Part shown: positions 50,188-59,516 of the stretch, in pieces
How positions within the stretch are numbered: the stretch's first letter is position 1
Layout of the letters: every line of letters starts with the position of its first letter
Origin: Spirosoma oryzicola
GTDB lineage: Bacteria; Bacteroidota; Bacteroidia; Cytophagales; Spirosomataceae
NCBI RefSeq assembly: GCF_021233055.1
Contig: NZ_CP089538.1
Coordinates: forward strand, 539,501-603,500
Length of the DNA stretch: 64,000 nucleotides
Direction: 5' to 3'
Position numbers and translations under genes: made by a program
The notes under the pieces: model-generated
Seen by the model: the letters and a program-made list of their open reading frames with translations, nothing else
Told to the model about the DNA's origin: nothing
Databases searched by the model: none

Positions 50188-52569
50188 ATGAGTCAGTTTG
50201 CGCATTTCCTTCGCTTCTTTCCACTGAATGACGATACACGCCCGGTTCCGGGTAATGCCATAACGCCAGATACAGCACACCCCTTGTTGCCGATTGTGCC
50301 GGGGGATGTGCTGCGCTGGCTGATCCCCAAAGCGGATTTAGGAGGCTGTCCGGCTCACCTTTCCGAAATCGTACTGCTGTCGCAGGCGAATGTTAATCTG
50401 GGCAAAACGGGTATTGTGCGACTACAGGACAGCGAACACTACGTTCAGTTCGAGCTGACAATCGACGCGCTACCGCAGCCGGGAGAGCAGTTTGCTATTA
50501 CGCGTACAGCGGCCAGCGGTGAGGTTTCGATCATGGGAACCGTTCGGGGTTCGTTTGCTAATCTGGATGCGTACATAACGGCCATTCAGAAAAAATTTGA
50601 AGCCTACCCGCACGCGCCGGTTCTTACAATCCGGCGTCAGAACCGGCTCGCCGTCCGCATGTATCACACAAGCCGGTTTCGACCAACGGACGCCGACCTG
50701 CTAACGTGGCGGGTCGGTTTAGGTAAAGTTCCGGCCAATGCCTACAACACCAACAGCCCCGCGCTGCTGGCCCAATCGCTCGGCACAGTAAACCAACCGG
50801 CTACCGATTCGTACAAGGTTGTCGTTGCTGATGACATTGAGGCCGGTAATATTTTCCAGTTGCAGGGTATCAGCCACACCGCGACGGCGACCGATACCCC
50901 GGCCTCGGTGCTTACTGCGCTTGGCGTTGGCAGTAATTACCTGACGGTGCAAAGCGGAACCGTCGTAACGATCAACGCGCAGGTCGGTGCGTATCGGTCT
51001 GAGAACCGCAATACACCAACCTTGCAGCTGCTGTACGACAGCAACAACGGAGCAGGACAGGATCGGTACAAAGTGATCATCGGGCAGGATGTCAAACCGG
51101 GCAACATCTTTCAGGTTAGTGCGCCGGGCATGACGACGAAAACCGTTAAGGCCGGAAGCGTTGACACCAGCGCAACGATTGCCGCGCTGTTCAACACCTC
51201 GGCGGGTTTTATGCTGATCCCGCAGGGGCAGAACCCAACCGCTACGACCGATTCAGGTAGTCTACAGGTCGATAACACAAACCTGCCAAGTATTTACCTG
51301 ACTGACAAGAAGATTACGCAGGCTGCGACGGTTACGCGCTGGCGGTTATTCGTCGGTAGCAGCATTCAGCGCAATAACGCGTTTGTCATCGAGCAAACCG
51401 GGCTGACGACAAAAACCGTCGTTGCGACCGCGACCGACACCCCGGCCAGCATCGCCGGTAAGCTGGGCTACTCGACAAACCCGTTTACGGTTGAAGTACC
51501 GGCAGGCCAGACGCTGAGTGCCTACGCCCGACGCGGCCCCCGCTACAGCGAGCCGGACGACATTGCGCCGGTCAGAATCACGGCAAAGCCCCGTTGCGTG
51601 CGTCCTGATCAGGCGGTTGCCCAGGCAATAATCGGGAACGTCGCGCCGGGTCTTTACGCGCTGGGCCTGTTCGACAAGCAGAAAGGGAAAATCGTTGCCC
51701 AATCAAACCGGCTCAGTTTGCAACGCGTCACGCAGGAAACGGCTGTTGTTCGCTGGGGCAGTCTCCAAGATCAGGAACGCGTCTTTGCCTACCAGTATAC
51801 CGAACCCGGACTCACGCAGCAGCTGCGTTTGCCGGTCTGGGTTGGTGTCATGCGGCAGCTAACGCAGGAAAGCCAGTACGATACGCAGCGGGGTAACGTA
51901 ATCCGTACCGACCTGCGGGTAACGTATCAGTTTCCGCTGACGACTTCCATGCAGCCCGCAGCCTTTCATAAAGCGTTGCTGATGGCCCTGAAACACCCGC
52001 GCCTGAGCATTGACAACAAAGCGTTTCGCTGTCAGAGCGATTACCGAGAAACCGAGCCTACGCCGGTTCGACAGCTTTATCAGGCGCAGGCTGATCTGAC
52101 GCAGCTTGCTTTCAACAGCTACCGGCCCGGCCAGTTCAACGAGCTTGATACGCTGTCAACGGCGCACGTTGACGCGCTGGAAGGAACCGAAGTCTTTGGC
52201 GGTATCTGGCTACAGGGTAACGGCGGTTTGTGGCCGCTGCGGGTCGATCTGGAACTACAACCCGCCGAGTACGACCTGCGCGTTTTGTGTCCGCATGAGC
52301 CGTATAGGATAAGCGTCTACGTCAATGAGCGACTAGCAACGACTGCGCTGCTGACGGCTGGCCTGCTGAACCGAACCGAGCGAATCCGCATCGAGCCAAG
52401 CGACCGCATCATCCTACGGGCTGAGCCGGTAGCCTTCACGGTAGACAGCGCGAAAAACCGCCTGCCTGCGCCGGTCGAGCCGGTTGCGGTCGTGAGTGAC
52501 AGCCCGGAAACACGACGTACCGGCGATTTCAACGCAGATTTCAATACGGATTTTACAATCAATCAATAG
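50188..52569 (+). CDS. Large phage tail protein with three internal repeats, unknown
   Basis: 793 aa. Three tandem units of about 90-100 residues lie in about 205-460. Each starts with a strand (YKVVVADDIEAGNIF, YKVIIGQDVKPGNIF, WRLFVGSSIQRNNAF), then a TTKTV/TATAT turn and DTPASV-type helix, like repeated beta-sandwich or fibre modules. The N-terminal 170 residues and the region after about 480 (VRITAKPRCVRPDQAV) differ. It ends FNADFNTDFTINQ. No enzyme motif seen. Likely a baseplate or side-fibre protein; the function is inferred from position. Confidence 0.62.
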   Translation: MSQFAHFLRFFPLNDDTRPVPGNAITPDTAHPLLPIVPGDVLRWLIPKADLGGCPAHLSEIVLLSQANVNLGKTGIVRLQDSEHYVQFELTIDALPQPGEQFAITRTAASGEVSIMGTVRGSFANLDAYITAIQKKFEAYPHAPVLTIRRQNRLAVRMYHTSRFRPTDADLLTWRVGLGKVPANAYNTNSPALLAQSLGTVNQPATDSYKVVVADDIEAGNIFQLQGISHTATATDTPASVLTALGVGSNYLTVQSGTVVTINAQVGAYRSENRNTPTLQLLYDSNNGAGQDRYKVIIGQDVKPGNIFQVSAPGMTTKTVKAGSVDTSATIAALFNTSAGFMLIPQGQNPTATTDSGSLQVDNTNLPSIYLTDKKITQAATVTRWRLFVGSSIQRNNAFVIEQTGLTTKTVVATATDTPASIAGKLGYSTNPFTVEVPAGQTLSAYARRGPRYSEPDDIAPVRITAKPRCVRPDQAVAQAIIGNVAPGLYALGLFDKQKGKIVAQSNRLSLQRVTQETAVVRWGSLQDQERVFAYQYTEPGLTQQLRLPVWVGVMRQLTQESQYDTQRGNVIRTDLRVTYQFPLTTSMQPAAFHKALLMALKHPRLSIDNKAFRCQSDYRETEPTPVRQLYQAQADLTQLAFNSYRPGQFNELDTLSTAHVDALEGTEVFGGIWLQGNGGLWPLRVDLELQPAEYDLRVLCPHEPYRISVYVNERLATTALLTAGLLNRTERIRIEPSDRIILRAEPVAFTVDSAKNRLPAPVEPVAVVSDSPETRRTGDFNADFNTDFTINQ

Positions 52570-52570
52570 C

Positions 52571-54274
52571 ATGAATCTAAGCGAATTACGGGCCTATATT
52601 AATAAGAATATAGGCCCCAACGGTGAGCAGGGAATCGACGGCAGCGAAATGAAAACCGCGCTGCTTGAGCTTTGCGAACGCATTGAAGCCAGTACAAACT
52701 GGACACCGTTTTTTGCGTTGGCAACCAACGGTCCGTATCTGGTTGTCAAAATCACCGACTGGCAGGGCGGTCAGGGCGTAAAACCCCCGGTTAATGTGTA
52801 TCTGGGTACAAACGGTGCGTACGTGACCGACATTAACCTGGCTGTTAATATTCGCGGTGCGCAGGGGCCGCAGGGACTGCCCGGTAACGGTGTACTTAGC
52901 GGGGTAACTACACCTGCTGACGGAAAGGCCGGAACGCAGTACTACCCGGTTATGGAGCTACCAGCGGCAACGCAGGGGACGTACGACTTTGCCGACATCG
53001 AACTCGTTAGCAAACCGTGGGATGCCGGGAACGGGACGCATACGCACACGCGTCTGTACATCGCTAACCGGGGGTCATTCACCTACGAGTACACGCTACA
53101 GGGTTTCGTTGACGGCGTAGGGCTGGAAGTGTACCGCGTTGCGGACGGCAGAGCCATTGTCTACATAAAGACGGATAATAGCTTTCGCGCCTTTGCGGTA
53201 CGGGTTACTAATCATCTGCTCGCGACGGTTTACGGCGAACTGGTCTATCAGGCGGGCGCGCCCGGAAACAGTACGCTCATGGTTAGCACGCTGGACCCGA
53301 AAACCTACAAGCCGCTGTCGATTACCCGTACGCGGTTCAGCAGCTTTGCCAGCCTGAACTCGGACGGTCTTTTCCCTGCTGTAATCAGTGATCTGGGTTC
53401 TGCGCAGCTGTCGCTAGGCGCAAACTACGTAGCCGGTGCAAGTGATCTGGCCGTGATTAGCTCGAACCTAGCCAGTAACGGAATATCGTTCTGGCAAATG
53501 GTAACGGCGACAACTAAGCGGCTGCTTGCGTACCTGAATGCGAACGGTGACTTTGCGATAGGTACGGCCACACCCGCCGAGAAGTTTCACGTTGAAGGGA
53601 ATGCCTACATATCGGGCATCTTGAAGTTTGCTGCTGCTGTTGGATTGCGCAAAATTGCACTGCATCCGGGTAGTAACAACGATCACCAGTTTTACGGATT
53701 TGGTATTGCAGCTTCAACGCTACGCTATCAGGTTGACGCAGCCACGTCGAAACACCTGTTCAGCGCGGGACTAACGCCCGCGACCAGCAAAACGCTGATG
53801 GTTATTCAGGGTGACGGCAAGGTCGGCATTGGAATGGACTCACCCAGCAATGTTTTTCACGTTGCTGCTGACAATCCAACAGCGGGCATTATCGCTGAAT
53901 TTCAGAATAACCACGGCGCTTCCGGTACGAGTGGGGTCATGCTTCAGATCCACCAGACCGGCGTAGCAATCTGGCGGTTCGGTCAGCCTCCCGGCGTTGA
54001 CGCGTTCGTGATTAATGGCTGGGCGGGCGGTGCTTACCCGGAACGGATGCGTATCGACGCAAACGGCAACGTCGGGATCGGCACACAGTCGCCAACGTCA
54101 CGGATGCACCTCAAGAGTGACACGGGCGTTGATCAGCTTCGGCTCGAAACGCGCTACACGCCGAACGGATCAGGTGACGCCAACGGTCAGCCCGGAAATA
54201 TTACGTGGGACGGCGAATACCTCTACTGCAAAACGCAATACGGCTGGCGCAGGGCAAACCTGTACGGCTTCTAA
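52571..54274 (+). CDS. Phage tail fibre / receptor-binding protein candidate
   Basis: 567 aa from ATG 52571, two bases after the previous stop. N-terminal helix NLSELRAYINKNIGPNGEQG is an attachment-like segment. It carries a short collagen-like GAQGPQGLPG stretch (about residues 96-105) and repeated fibre motifs FAIGTATPAEKFHV, KVGIGMDSPSNVFHV and NVGIGTQSPTSRMHL. The last 40 residues (GDANGQPGNITWDGEYLYCKTQYGWRRANL) look like a tip domain. Host surface proteins at 2019-5149 share the GIGT.SP..KL motif, so convergent or exchanged fibre modules are possible. Confidence 0.7.
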   Translation: MNLSELRAYINKNIGPNGEQGIDGSEMKTALLELCERIEASTNWTPFFALATNGPYLVVKITDWQGGQGVKPPVNVYLGTNGAYVTDINLAVNIRGAQGPQGLPGNGVLSGVTTPADGKAGTQYYPVMELPAATQGTYDFADIELVSKPWDAGNGTHTHTRLYIANRGSFTYEYTLQGFVDGVGLEVYRVADGRAIVYIKTDNSFRAFAVRVTNHLLATVYGELVYQAGAPGNSTLMVSTLDPKTYKPLSITRTRFSSFASLNSDGLFPAVISDLGSAQLSLGANYVAGASDLAVISSNLASNGISFWQMVTATTKRLLAYLNANGDFAIGTATPAEKFHVEGNAYISGILKFAAAVGLRKIALHPGSNNDHQFYGFGIAASTLRYQVDAATSKHLFSAGLTPATSKTLMVIQGDGKVGIGMDSPSNVFHVAADNPTAGIIAEFQNNHGASGTSGVMLQIHQTGVAIWRFGQPPGVDAFVINGWAGGAYPERMRIDANGNVGIGTQSPTSRMHLKSDTGVDQLRLETRYTPNGSGDANGQPGNITWDGEYLYCKTQYGWRRANLYGF

Positions 54275-54301
54275 TTCCAATCGTTCACTAGTCTACTTTT
54301 T

Positions 54302-54754
54302 ATGCTTCACACACTAGCTGCGCCAGTGACCCCCGAAAAAATAACGGGGTTCCAGCGCATTGCTCTGCACGAAAACTTTGTCGTGACCCCTAACCTGAAT
54401 ATGATTCAGCAGGTGCGTGTCATTATTCTCGACGGCGACGGCCAACCACTCGTTAACCGGATTGTAAACGATCCGACCTTGACGGCTCAGCAGCGAAAAG
54501 ACGCGCTGGAACGATACGGCGATAAGCTAATCGACAAGACGACGGAAGGGGCGTTTATCGACCCCAAAACGGGCAAGATCGTTGAGGCTGGAACCGAGGG
54601 AGCAATCCCGCAGCGTGATTACTTTCAGGCAATCACAATCGGTCAGATCAGGGCAATGGGGATTGAGATTACCGACGATACGCCATTCTCGACGCTGCTG
54701 TACGCGATGATCGGAAACGAAATCAGCAACATAGACAAGCGGGGGGATTTATAA
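54302..54754 (+). CDS. Small phage protein, unknown
   Basis: 150 aa. No family recognised. A strand-rich N-terminus (LNMIQQVRVIILDGDGQPL) is followed by helical parts (LTAQQRKDALERYGDKLIDKT) and DDTPFSTLLYAMIGNEISNID. The stop overlaps the next start by one base (TAATG), so it is in the tail-fibre operon and translated with the DUF1353 gene. Perhaps a fibre-assembly or virion-associated protein. Confidence 0.6.
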   Translation: MLHTLAAPVTPEKITGFQRIALHENFVVTPNLNMIQQVRVIILDGDGQPLVNRIVNDPTLTAQQRKDALERYGDKLIDKTTEGAFIDPKTGKIVEAGTEGAIPQRDYFQAITIGQIRAMGIEITDDTPFSTLLYAMIGNEISNIDKRGDL

Positions 54755-55269
54755 TGTATCGTCACACAATCGCCCGTATTGGCCGCAGCGACACGGCCTA
54801 CACGTTGCGCGTCGCTATCGACTCCCGGTTAAGCAAGTCGGATCAGATGCGGCTTACCGCGCCGGTCATCGTTGAGCTGTTCAACGGCAAAGAGGTCGTG
54901 CTGCCTGCTGGCTTCGTGACCGACTGCCACAGTACACCCCGGCTGCTGGCTTCGCTGCTACCTGAATACGACAACCGGACTAATATTGCCGCTGTCGTAC
55001 ACGATTACCTGTATATGCATTGGGAGGAGTTCGCTCAGGATCAATACCCCCATGATTATCAGATCATCGGTGACGGCCCCGCTGCAAGATGGTATGCTGA
55101 TGGAATATACCTGAGTTTAATGGATCAATTTCACCCGAAAGGCTGGCGCAATCGGCTTTACTACGCGGCTGTGCGCGTTTTTGGCTGGTATAACTGGGAA
55201 AAATTTAGAGAGCTTAATCAAAATGAAAAAGAAAATGAAGAAAGACAGAATCAGGATCGGAACGGTTGA
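54754..55269 (+). CDS. DUF1353 domain phage protein
   Basis: 171 aa. The DUF1353 signature is present: LPAGFVTDCHSTPRLLASLLP, then AAVVHDYLYMH, ADGIYLSLMDQ, WRNRLYYAAVRVFGWYNW. This family occurs widely in tailed phages; the conserved His/Asp (VVHDYLY) suggests a metal site and perhaps a peptidoglycan- or assembly-related hydrolase, but no activity is proven. Its 3' end overlaps the next start by 47 bases. Confidence 0.82.
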   Translation: MYRHTIARIGRSDTAYTLRVAIDSRLSKSDQMRLTAPVIVELFNGKEVVLPAGFVTDCHSTPRLLASLLPEYDNRTNIAAVVHDYLYMHWEEFAQDQYPHDYQIIGDGPAARWYADGIYLSLMDQFHPKGWRNRLYYAAVRVFGWYNWEKFRELNQNEKENEERQNQDRNG

Positions 55270-55474
55270 CATCATTGGCGGACGCGTTATTGTTGAAGCT
55301 CCCGACGTTGTGGACGGCACGCAGGTCGATGTACACCTGAACGCAAGCCGCGAGGTGTGGGGAAGTGGCAAGGTCGCCGCAGGTCAGGCGTTTGTCATCG
55401 GTCAGCCGCTTGCTGAACAGCACTCGCTGACGCTTACCGTTCACCCGCTTAATCCTAAACTGCTGACTGCCTAA
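55223..55474 (+). CDS. Small phage protein, unknown, overlapping DUF1353 gene
   Basis: 83 aa from ATG 55223 (MKKKMKKD); ATG 55235 is also possible. After the Lys-rich start it is beta-rich (IRIGTVDIIGGRVIVEAPDVVDGTQVDVHL). No membrane segment and no family. It overlaps the previous gene by 47 bases and its stop overlaps the next ATG by one base, so it fits a tightly packed operon. Confidence 0.5.
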   Translation: MKKKMKKDRIRIGTVDIIGGRVIVEAPDVVDGTQVDVHLNASREVWGSGKVAAGQAFVIGQPLAEQHSLTLTVHPLNPKLLTA

Positions 55475-56409
55475 TGATTCTTGCCACGATTACAGCCGGG
55501 GCTTTTCATAGCTCCCAATCCGTGACCGTTACCTGCGCCCTGGCGAACGGGTTGACAATCGTTCTTTACCGGGGCGATAACCTGATCGCTCAGGGCACGC
55601 TGGCGAATGGCGCGGTCGTGCTGGCCGTCGCTCCGCTGGCAAAGGGTGACATCATTCAGGCAAGCGTAACTGAGCGCGGCAATCAGGCCGGTTTGCCGGT
55701 GCTGGTCAGTGAAAGTAGCGACCGCTTGACCGGCTGGCGTACTCCGCAAACAGTGAAGTTATCGGACACGGAAACGATCACGGCGGCGGAGTACGAAGCC
55801 CGGTTCGGAGAGCGTCCGGCTGCGACCTATAACCCGGCTCTGGTGGTGGGCATTGTTGCGCCGGACCCCGAAACGATCCAGACCACGACGGTAGTTGTTG
55901 CGGCTATTCTGTTTGATCTGAGCGTTATCCAGCAGGTAGGCAGCACGACGGTAACGATCAGCAACGTATTGAACCAGCTGGGTAACGCGCTCGTTCGCTG
56001 GGCCTCGACGGAAAGCTACGGAAATGCGATGTCGCGCAGCTTCACGCAGTCATCAACCGTTACGATTGAGGTAAAAGGCGAGAACGATACGACGCCCGTT
56101 AGCCGAACGGTGAACGTTCCCGTTTTCGCACCAGCCACGACAACACCGGGCGGGGCCAACGATATTCCGGTCAGCTACCGGCTGTTCAATGACAATAACT
56201 ACGTTCGGATTAACCTCAACAGCTTGAAAGGCTGCGAGTGTAAACTGGACGGATTCAGTTCGAACTGGCAGGCGTGCGCTTTCTACGGAACCGACTATCA
56301 GGAAGCGACCTTTAACCCGGTTCCGCTGGGAACCTACACCGCTATCGTTCGCGTGGCCGGGGATACCGATTCGAGCCGTTGGAAATCGGTTGTCATCAAG
56401 ACAAACTAA
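55474..56409 (+). CDS. Phage structural protein with Ig-like segments, unknown
   Basis: 311 aa. N-terminal Ig/tail-module-like (TITAGAFHSSQSVTVTCALANGLTIVLYRG). There is a DTETITAAEYEARFGERP segment and a C-terminal beta domain (VRINLNSLKGCECKLDGFSSNWQACAFYG). No signal peptide. It ends the fibre operon just before a perfect palindromic element. A virion-decoration or fibre role is likely but unproven. Confidence 0.55.
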   Translation: MILATITAGAFHSSQSVTVTCALANGLTIVLYRGDNLIAQGTLANGAVVLAVAPLAKGDIIQASVTERGNQAGLPVLVSESSDRLTGWRTPQTVKLSDTETITAAEYEARFGERPAATYNPALVVGIVAPDPETIQTTTVVVAAILFDLSVIQQVGSTTVTISNVLNQLGNALVRWASTESYGNAMSRSFTQSSTVTIEVKGENDTTPVSRTVNVPVFAPATTTPGGANDIPVSYRLFNDNNYVRINLNSLKGCECKLDGFSSNWQACAFYGTDYQEATFNPVPLGTYTAIVRVAGDTDSSRWKSVVIKTN

Positions 56410-56423
56410 TTTGGGTCGATATA

Positions 56424-56439
56424 GTAATATTAATATTAC
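56424..56439 (+). promoter_or_regulatory. Phage palindromic operator/promoter element, site I (perfect)
   Basis: GTAATATTAATATTAC exactly, then five bases, then TACTTTTG (56445-56452), a perfect -7 box. The same geometry is seen at site J. Confidence 0.8.
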
Positions 56440-56477
56440 TTATTTACTTTTGCTTCAAACATAATTATTTCGTACAC

Positions 56478-57434
56478 ATGGCAAAATTGCAGGCATTCAT
56501 GGCCGACCCCGTAGCGAACGCAACCTTACAGCACCGCGTCGCTGATTTCGGTTCGGCTCAGCCGAAGGGTAATTATCTCGCTGTTGCGTTCGTAGTAGCC
56601 GGAATGCTACCCGAACCCTATACGACAACGTACACTATCGGACAGGCAGCTGCTGCGCAGATTACGGGTTCGAACATCGTAGCAGCCCTGAAAGATTTGG
56701 CCTATAAAGGCATGTGCTGGTTTCTGGGCGACGGTCTGGTCAACGGTAAGGCGGGTAAGCCTACTGAGATGAAAAACTCTACCGGCTACGGCTCCCGGAC
56801 AGCACCCCGGACAACGGGCGAAGTGGCCGAAAAGGTAGATTTTACCGTAAAGGATACGTTCCTGAATACCGACTTCTGGAACTCGCTTCGTGCTGGTTTG
56901 CTGGGTCCATTGGATGTATATCTGTTTACGAACCGTACGGTTCAGGTTGTACGGTACGCGTCCGAAATGCCGACCTTCGACGGTATCGGTTACGAAATGC
57001 CCGGTGACTACAATCAGGATATTCCAGGCGGCTTCTCGGTTGCATGGACGTGCGAGCGCGGCCAGCTGTCACCGCTGAAAGGCGTTAAGGAGTTCGACCT
57101 GAACTTTGAATTACTGCGTTACTCGTTCGCAGCCGCTACGCCTGCGCCGACGAACCTGACGCTGGTAGCCGGTACGTCGAACCGCTACACGATGACGACC
57201 GGCACAGCCGCTAAAATCAAGCGTGCCGTTGTCGAAGCCGGGGCCGTTCGCTATTCGATCTACAAGAATACGAACGAAGATATTCCAGCTACCGAACTGG
57301 TAACGATTGACAGCGATACGGGCGAAGTTACGCTTGCGGCTGGTATGCCAGTTGGTCGGTACTTCTACACGGTTGCGGCTGAGAATACGGTCGGCGTTTA
57401 CGGCTCGTATCAGATTGAGATCGTCGTCAAGTAA
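56478..57434 (+). CDS. Major tail protein candidate with C-terminal Ig-like domain
   Basis: 318 aa from ATG 56478. About 1-210 have a tail-tube-like beta pattern (GEVAEKVDFTVKDTFLNTDFWNSLRAGLLGPLDVYLFT, QVVRYASEMPTFDGIGYEMPGDYNQDIPGGFSVAWTCERGQ). The C-terminal 90 residues look like an Ig/cadherin module (LVTIDSDTGEVTLAAGMPVGRYFYTVAAENTVG), often appended to tube proteins. It is a single-gene unit with its own perfect operator/promoter and a strong terminator, as expected for a highly expressed structural gene. Identity is inferred. Confidence 0.65.
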   Translation: MAKLQAFMADPVANATLQHRVADFGSAQPKGNYLAVAFVVAGMLPEPYTTTYTIGQAAAAQITGSNIVAALKDLAYKGMCWFLGDGLVNGKAGKPTEMKNSTGYGSRTAPRTTGEVAEKVDFTVKDTFLNTDFWNSLRAGLLGPLDVYLFTNRTVQVVRYASEMPTFDGIGYEMPGDYNQDIPGGFSVAWTCERGQLSPLKGVKEFDLNFELLRYSFAAATPAPTNLTLVAGTSNRYTMTTGTAAKIKRAVVEAGAVRYSIYKNTNEDIPATELVTIDSDTGEVTLAAGMPVGRYFYTVAAENTVGVYGSYQIEIVVK

Positions 57435-57460
57435 TCGTTCGTCATACCTGTTTTTATAAA

Positions 57461-57500
57461 AAACGGCGGTCTGCCCTCACTGGCTGCCGCCGTTTTTTCT
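57461..57500 (+). terminator. Strong terminator after the major tail candidate
   Basis: AAAACGGCGG (57462-57471) and CCGCCGTTTT (57489-57498) pair around 17 bases, followed by T. Confidence 0.92.
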
Positions 57501-57512
57501 TTCGCTCACATC

Positions 57513-59495
57513 ATGCTTACATTCAACACTATACTGCCTTATTTGCAGCAGGGCGCAGGGCGAACCCGACCCGGTGCAAAGCTGATGCACAGCTTTTACG
57601 GAAAAAGCATCCAGCACCGTAACCAGATTGAGGAAGTATTCGGCGATGAATACCCGAAGTATCTGGATAAGGATCGACCGCGTGAGCAGCCTGAGCATAA
57701 AAAGTACCGCAGGGAAGTCTACGAGAACGTTTATCGGGGATTCAAAAACCGGATCATCGGTGCGCTGGATTATATCCGGCAGGCCGACGACTTCGACGTA
57801 CAGTACCCGACGACGGACGTACCAGAGGAGGATTCACTGCGCACCTACACAGGTAAGAATTTTTCGCCCGAGGGGAATCTTGTCGAGTGGTTTTTTACCA
57901 ACGTAAAAAGCGACTACGTAGACGATCCGAACGCGGTGCTGCTGATCCTGCCGCTTGAACCGACGTTCTCCGATGTCGATTACCCACGTCCGCAGGCGTT
58001 GATCATTCCGTCGTCTGACGTGTGGATGTTTCGGCGTGGCAAATTCGCCGTTCTGGTATCGTCCGAAAAAACCTTGCTGCCGAACGATCTGCCGGACAGT
58101 CCAACGGGTAACGTCTTGATCTTTGTTGATCAGGACAGCTACACAATAGCGCGTCAGACCGGCATGAGTACCAACGAAAACGGGCAGCTAATGGCTGGCT
58201 GGGACATTCTTGGTATTGAGTCGTATTACGATCTGGAAGGCAACCCGCTAGGACAGACGTTTAACCCACCCCTGCACTACTGCGCAACGATACCCGCCCG
58301 AAAGCTGGGCCTGCGCCGGGTCAAAAAGAACGGCAAAGGTGAGGAGTACTACGAAAGTCTGGTCGCTGACGCGCTTCCGCACATTCGGCTAGGCCAGCGC
58401 AATCAGAGCGACATCACGGTTGAAACAAACTTTCACGTTGCCTCGAAGGAGTGGCGGAAAAGCAACGGCAAGTGTAAGGCTCCCGGCTGCATCGGCGGTA
58501 TTATTCACATTCGCGATGACGCAAAAGGCTCCAAGTCAGGCGAGCCGGGCGCGATTATCGACGTGCGCGAATGTCAGCAGTGTAAAGGTTCGGGCTTTTA
58601 CGACGCTGGCGGAGGGCTGGGTATTATGTACGTCGATGGCGGAGAGGCCAAAACGCCGACCGATCAGGGCAACAACACTTCGGGCGGTGCGCCTGGGGGA
58701 TTCATTCCCCGGCCTATTGAGGCTCTGAAAACCTTTGTGGAGGAGTTTAAGCGCAACACCGAGGAAGCCTATTCGACCATCAACATGCAGTTCATCCGTA
58801 CGACGCCCTACGATCAGTCGGGAACCTCGAAACGCTACGACCGGCAGGAAATGCTGCGCGATCTGATCGTTCAGGGTGTTCACCTGGTTGATCTGGCAAG
58901 TTTTGCCTTTGAGTGTATCGACGCGCAGCGGTTTGGCCCCTCCGGTCGGGCCGGTGAGCAGGTTCCCGAAGTGCTGGCCCCGGTTCGTATTGACCTGGAA
59001 AACGCAGAACTGACCCGTGAGGAGCTGAACAACGCGAAGGATAAAAAGTACGATCCGACGCTGGTAGAAGCCTACGAGAAAAAGATGCTGCTGTATACGA
59101 CCGGCGAGCATTCGGACGAATACCGGCGTTACGTGCTGCGGACAGTCTGCGACCCCTACAAGGATAACACCGACGAGATGAAAGCGTATCTGTTGGGTAT
59201 GGAATACAGAAACCCCGAATCGCCCCAGCAGAAAACGGCTATCGAACGGTTGTATTTCTCGATCAACTTCGACGGACTGGTCGCGGACGCTTTGCGGGAA
59301 GACCCGGACTTCTGGCAGCTGGACACCCAGAAACAGTATACCGAAATCCAGCGCAGAAATGTGCTGCTGGTTGGGCCGAAAGCCGTGGGGCCAATGGCGA
59401 CCGGGGCCGGTGGCAGCTTCCCCGTTCTTGAGCCGCTTAGTTTAAAACCCCCGGTTGATGTTCAGCAAGTCGAACAGATTTTGGATAAGCAGTAA
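57513..59495 (+). CDS. Portal-like protein with a zinc-finger-type insert
   Basis: 660 aa. The order portal-scaffold-capsid downstream, the size, and the C-terminal helical part (ELTREELNNAKDKKYDPTLVEAYEKKMLLYTTG) support a portal. A cysteine cluster C321, C326, C354, C357 (CKAPGC and CQQCKGSG) forms a possible zinc site as in DnaJ-like fingers. The middle contains PIEALKTFVEEFKRNTEEAYSTINMQFIR. It starts 13 bases after the terminator and has no phage palindrome of its own nearby, so it may depend on read-through or an unseen promoter. Confidence 0.65.
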   Translation: MLTFNTILPYLQQGAGRTRPGAKLMHSFYGKSIQHRNQIEEVFGDEYPKYLDKDRPREQPEHKKYRREVYENVYRGFKNRIIGALDYIRQADDFDVQYPTTDVPEEDSLRTYTGKNFSPEGNLVEWFFTNVKSDYVDDPNAVLLILPLEPTFSDVDYPRPQALIIPSSDVWMFRRGKFAVLVSSEKTLLPNDLPDSPTGNVLIFVDQDSYTIARQTGMSTNENGQLMAGWDILGIESYYDLEGNPLGQTFNPPLHYCATIPARKLGLRRVKKNGKGEEYYESLVADALPHIRLGQRNQSDITVETNFHVASKEWRKSNGKCKAPGCIGGIIHIRDDAKGSKSGEPGAIIDVRECQQCKGSGFYDAGGGLGIMYVDGGEAKTPTDQGNNTSGGAPGGFIPRPIEALKTFVEEFKRNTEEAYSTINMQFIRTTPYDQSGTSKRYDRQEMLRDLIVQGVHLVDLASFAFECIDAQRFGPSGRAGEQVPEVLAPVRIDLENAELTREELNNAKDKKYDPTLVEAYEKKMLLYTTGEHSDEYRRYVLRTVCDPYKDNTDEMKAYLLGMEYRNPESPQQKTAIERLYFSINFDGLVADALREDPDFWQLDTQKQYTEIQRRNVLLVGPKAVGPMATGAGGSFPVLEPLSLKPPVDVQQVEQILDKQ

Positions 59496-59516
59496 TATTG
59501 CTATATATTTCGGCAA

